From Bacteroidota bacterium (GTDB lineage: Bacteria; Bacteroidota; Ignavibacteria; Ignavibacteriales; Melioribacteraceae), in the NCBI GenBank assembly GCA_021812745.1, contig JAKAMS010000119.1, positions 1-7,383 on the forward strand: 7,383 nt of DNA. Reading direction: 5' to 3'. Shown one piece after another: positions 5,332-7,383 of the stretch. The notes below the pieces were generated by a model. The model was not told where the DNA came from. It searched no databases and saw only the letters and a program-made list of their open reading frames with translations. Within the stretch, counting starts at the first letter, position 1. Each line of letters starts with the position of its first letter. A program made the position numbers and the translations under genes.

Positions 5332-6969
5332 ATGAAATTTATCAAACTGTTTTTTGTCATCTCACTTTTTGTTTCGTCATTAATGATTGCGTCAACAAAA
5401 GGAAAAATTCTTACAACCGCAGAAAAAACAAATTTTGAATCTACTTCACGTTATACGGAGGTAATGGATTTTTTCAAACAATTAAAAAAGATTTCTTCTA
5501 ACATAAAAATGGAATCAATCGCCAAAAGCATAGAAGGAAGAGATATTCCTCTAATAATAATGGGAAAGCCTCTGCCAAAATCATATAAAGATATTAAGAA
5601 AGATAAGAGGATTGTAATATATGTTCAGGCAAATATTCACGCCGGCGAAGTTGAAGGAAAAGAAGCAATTCAAATGCTCGCCAGAGATATCTTGCAAAAA
5701 GAAACCCCCGACTATTTAAAAAATGTTCTGCTTCTGATCTGCCCGATTTTTAACGCAGATGGAAACGAACAGATTAGCAAACTGAACAGAACAAATCAGA
5801 ACGGTCCGGTTAACGGTGTAGGCGTTCGGTATAACGGACAGATGCTTGATCTTAACCGCGACGCGATGAAAGTTGAAACGCCGGAAGTTTACGGATTGAT
5901 TACAAACGTTCTGAAAAAATGGGATCCGGCAATAATGCTCGATCTTCACACAACAAACGGATCGTATCATACCGAACCTTTAACTTATACATGGATGAAT
6001 AATGGAAACACAGACAGAGTTTTAGTTAATTACATGCGCGACAAAATGGCGCCGTGGTTGAAAAAAACAATTACGGAAAAGTATTCAACACCGAATGTTT
6101 TTTACGGTGAGTTCAGAGATATGCGCGACCCGAGTAAAGGATGGGATTCATACGCTTTCGAACCGCGGTACATTGTTAATTACGTCGGCTTGAGAAACCG
6201 CCTCTCTTTATTAAATGAGAATTATGTCTATGCTGATTTTAAAACTCGTGTTTTCGGCTGTTACAGTTTTCTTAAAGGAGTTTTGGATTACGCTTCCGCG
6301 AACAAGGATGAAATAAAAAAAATGATTAAGGATGCAGATGAAAGAACTGTTGCGCGCGGAATGAATCCGGCAGAAAAAGATTCTTTCGCTGTTGAGTTTG
6401 TAGAAAAACCAACTCCAACGCCCGAAGTTATTAACGCATATGAAATGGAAACTATAAAAGACGCAAACGGACGGGAAAGATTACATCCAACCGATAAGGT
6501 TAAACAAGTTACTGTTCCTTATTACGCAGATTATTTTATGAAACGCGGCGTGCAATATCCTTATGCATACATTATTACTATTCCCGATGCGCAAGTTGTA
6601 AAACTTTTGAAGACACACGGAATAAAAATTGAAACGCTTGAAAAACCGGTTTCTCTTGATGTGCAGACTATCAAGATTAAAGAGTTAAAACCAGCCCCGC
6701 GTTTGAATCAAGGTCATTATAATAATTCCATCAAAGTTGATTATATAAAAGAGAGAAAAGAATTTGCCGCGGGAAGTTTAATTATACGAACCGCTCAGCC
6801 GCTTGCAAATGTTGCCGCGTATCTGCTGGAACCCGAGACCGACGATGGTTTGCTTCTCTGGAATTATTGGGATAAATATTTGGTACCTCAATGGGGCGGA
6901 TCTTTTTTGCCATACCCTGTTACAAAAGTTTTAACGGTGCAGGAAATTCCTTCGAAAGAGATAAAATAA
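5332..6969 (+). CDS. Secreted M14 family zinc carboxypeptidase
   Basis: A 545-residue exported metallopeptidase. It begins with a Sec signal (MKFIKLFFVISLFVSSLMIA, cleavage near 20-22). The M14 catalytic domain spans about residues 35-325. Zinc ligands are H103 and E106 in NIHAGEVEGKE and H206 in DLHTTNG. NADG (141-144), R153 and DLNRD (173-177) match the substrate-binding Arg127 and Asn144/Arg145 of carboxypeptidase A, and E296 in LLNENY is the probable catalytic Glu. About 14 extra residues separate R153 from DLNRD. The C-terminal 200 residues (about 345-545) form an extra region ending in WGGSFLPYPV, as in long bacterial M14 proteins. Role: removal of C-terminal residues from peptides outside the cytoplasm, probably for nutrition; specificity unknown. 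The start lacks a good SD, which is common in this group. It is transcribed alone and ends at the 6979-7008 terminator. Confidence 0.93.
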   Translation: MKFIKLFFVISLFVSSLMIASTKGKILTTAEKTNFESTSRYTEVMDFFKQLKKISSNIKMESIAKSIEGRDIPLIIMGKPLPKSYKDIKKDKRIVIYVQANIHAGEVEGKEAIQMLARDILQKETPDYLKNVLLLICPIFNADGNEQISKLNRTNQNGPVNGVGVRYNGQMLDLNRDAMKVETPEVYGLITNVLKKWDPAIMLDLHTTNGSYHTEPLTYTWMNNGNTDRVLVNYMRDKMAPWLKKTITEKYSTPNVFYGEFRDMRDPSKGWDSYAFEPRYIVNYVGLRNRLSLLNENYVYADFKTRVFGCYSFLKGVLDYASANKDEIKKMIKDADERTVARGMNPAEKDSFAVEFVEKPTPTPEVINAYEMETIKDANGRERLHPTDKVKQVTVPYYADYFMKRGVQYPYAYIITIPDAQVVKLLKTHGIKIETLEKPVSLDVQTIKIKELKPAPRLNQGHYNNSIKVDYIKERKEFAAGSLIIRTAQPLANVAAYLLEPETDDGLLLWNYWDKYLVPQWGGSFLPYPVTKVLTVQEIPSKEIK

Positions 6970-6978
6970 ATTAATCGG

Positions 6979-7008
6979 TGGGGGCTCTACACTTTGAGCC
7001 CTCATTTT
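6979..7008 (+). terminator. Rho-independent terminator of the M14 peptidase gene
   Basis: TGGGGGCTC (6979-6987) pairs with GAGCCCTCA (6996-7004) as a 9-bp stem with one G-T wobble and an 8-base loop, followed directly by TTTTACATTTTTG. It begins 10 bases after the peptidase stop codon. It lies in the 37-bp gap between convergent genes; on the minus strand the stem is followed only by a mixed AT stretch, so it should work better for the plus-strand gene, though it may partly serve both. Confidence 0.6.
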
Positions 7009-7383
7009 ACATTTTTGTTTTTGAAGCGAGCCATTCATAAAGAGAACCGGGAATCAATCCGACAATCCGCGTTAATAAAACCATTTGCCACGGAAACTGA
7101 ATTATTCCCTTCTCTTTTTTGATTCCATCTATAATAATGCGAGCCGCTTCTTCCGGCTCCATTAGAAAAGGCATCTTGAAATTATTCTGCGCGGTCATCG
7201 GCGTCTTTACAAATCCAGGTTTAACAGTTATAACTTTTATTCCGTACCGTTTTAACTCAACCCTAAGACCTTCAAGATAAATTGAAGCTGCGGCTTTGCT
7301 GGCGCAATAAAATCCGCTTCCGGAAAATCCGCGGTTATCCGCAAGCGAAGACACGCCGACTATCGTTCCGCTTTTCTTTTTCA
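7007..7383 (-). CDS. Short-chain dehydrogenase/reductase, C-terminal part (5' end outside window)
   Basis: The frame is open to the right edge, so this is a 3' fragment of 124 complete codons (7381-7007) of a gene starting beyond the window. The GTG at 7354 is not the true start, because nine in-frame codons (KKKSGTIVG) precede it and belong to the conserved strand before the catalytic serine. In fragment numbering, S12 (GVSS) is the likely catalytic Ser, with Y25 and K29 in YCASKAAAS forming YxxxK at the usual 13-residue distance. KPGFVKTPMT is the typical Pro-Gly segment after strand 6. The C-terminus (FPWQMVLLTRIVGLIPGSLY) is hydrophobic, as in SDRs that may associate with membranes or lipid substrates. 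The Rossmann cofactor motif lies outside, so NAD versus NADP preference and substrate cannot be judged. Confidence 0.88.
   Translation of the reverse strand, partial: KKKSGTIVGVSSLADNRGFSGSGFYCASKAAASIYLEGLRVELKRYGIKVITVKPGFVKTPMTAQNNFKMPFLMEPEEAARIIIDGIKKEKGIIQFPWQMVLLTRIVGLIPGSLYEWLASKTKM

Noticed and set aside
5716..5970. Minus-strand 84-residue open frame
   Set aside because: Antisense to the catalytic core of the M14 peptidase, with no recognisable motif.
7007..7354. A short 115-residue SDR starting at the GTG at 7354
   Set aside because: The frame stays open upstream to the window edge with conserved SDR sequence (SGTIVG), so this is a fragment of a longer gene, not a small protein or a pseudogene.
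1..7383. Defence system, mobile element, CRISPR array or biosynthetic cluster
   Set aside because: I looked on both strands for transposase, integrase, repeats with spacers, nuclease/helicase sets and azoline-peptide partners of SagB and found none; all genes fit ordinary metabolic or secreted-enzyme families.

Overview
The window looks like a stretch of chromosome from an AT-rich, Gram-negative bacterium of the Bacteroidota/Chlorobiota/Ignavibacteriota group, with an Ignavibacteria-like member as my best guess. This rests on the style of the proteins (an ATP-cone protein fused to a kinase P-loop, secreted SagB-type nitroreductase, long secreted M14 peptidase, lysine- and asparagine-rich composition) and on two stretches resembling the Bacteroidota promoter consensus (TTG ... 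TAnnTTTG). It is an inference from protein style, not from a marker gene. I see no rRNA, tRNA, insertion sequence, integrase, CRISPR array or phage gene.

Layout. Seven minus-strand genes occupy 1-5188. In transcription order they are a small cupin (4835-5188), an aldo/keto reductase (3835-4803 or -4827), a YciI-like protein (3526-3816), a DUF2891 protein with a signal peptide (2373-3488, GTG start), a secreted SagB/nitroreductase-type flavoprotein (1669-2301), a D-cysteine desulfhydrase-type PLP enzyme (683-1672, overlapping the previous gene by 4 bases), and the start of an ATP-cone/P-loop nucleoside-kinase-like protein that runs off the left edge (1-580). A 143-bp divergent intergenic region (5189-5331) with a GC-rich hairpin separates this train from one plus-strand gene, a secreted M14 zinc carboxypeptidase (5332-6969). 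That gene converges on the 3' part of a minus-strand short-chain dehydrogenase (7007-7383, 5' end outside the window), with a hairpin terminator in the 37-bp gap. No gene-free stretch exceeds 143 bp.

How the genes may work together. Cupin, aldo/keto reductase, YciI-like and DUF2891 genes are closely spaced (7-37 bp gaps) and could be one operon of small-molecule redox or detoxification functions, but no shared substrate can be read from the sequence. The nitroreductase and D-cysteine desulfhydrase genes are translationally coupled and have their own candidate promoter (2321-2350). The ATP-cone gene is probably separate, since it has a 102-bp leader with a possible -7 element. Three proteins (nitroreductase, DUF2891, M14 peptidase) carry Sec signal peptides.

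Overall this is mostly ordinary metabolic chromosome. The points most worth a second look are the ATP-cone/kinase fusion, the possible dual start of the DUF2891 gene, and the export of an FMN-type enzyme coupled to a cytosolic PLP enzyme.
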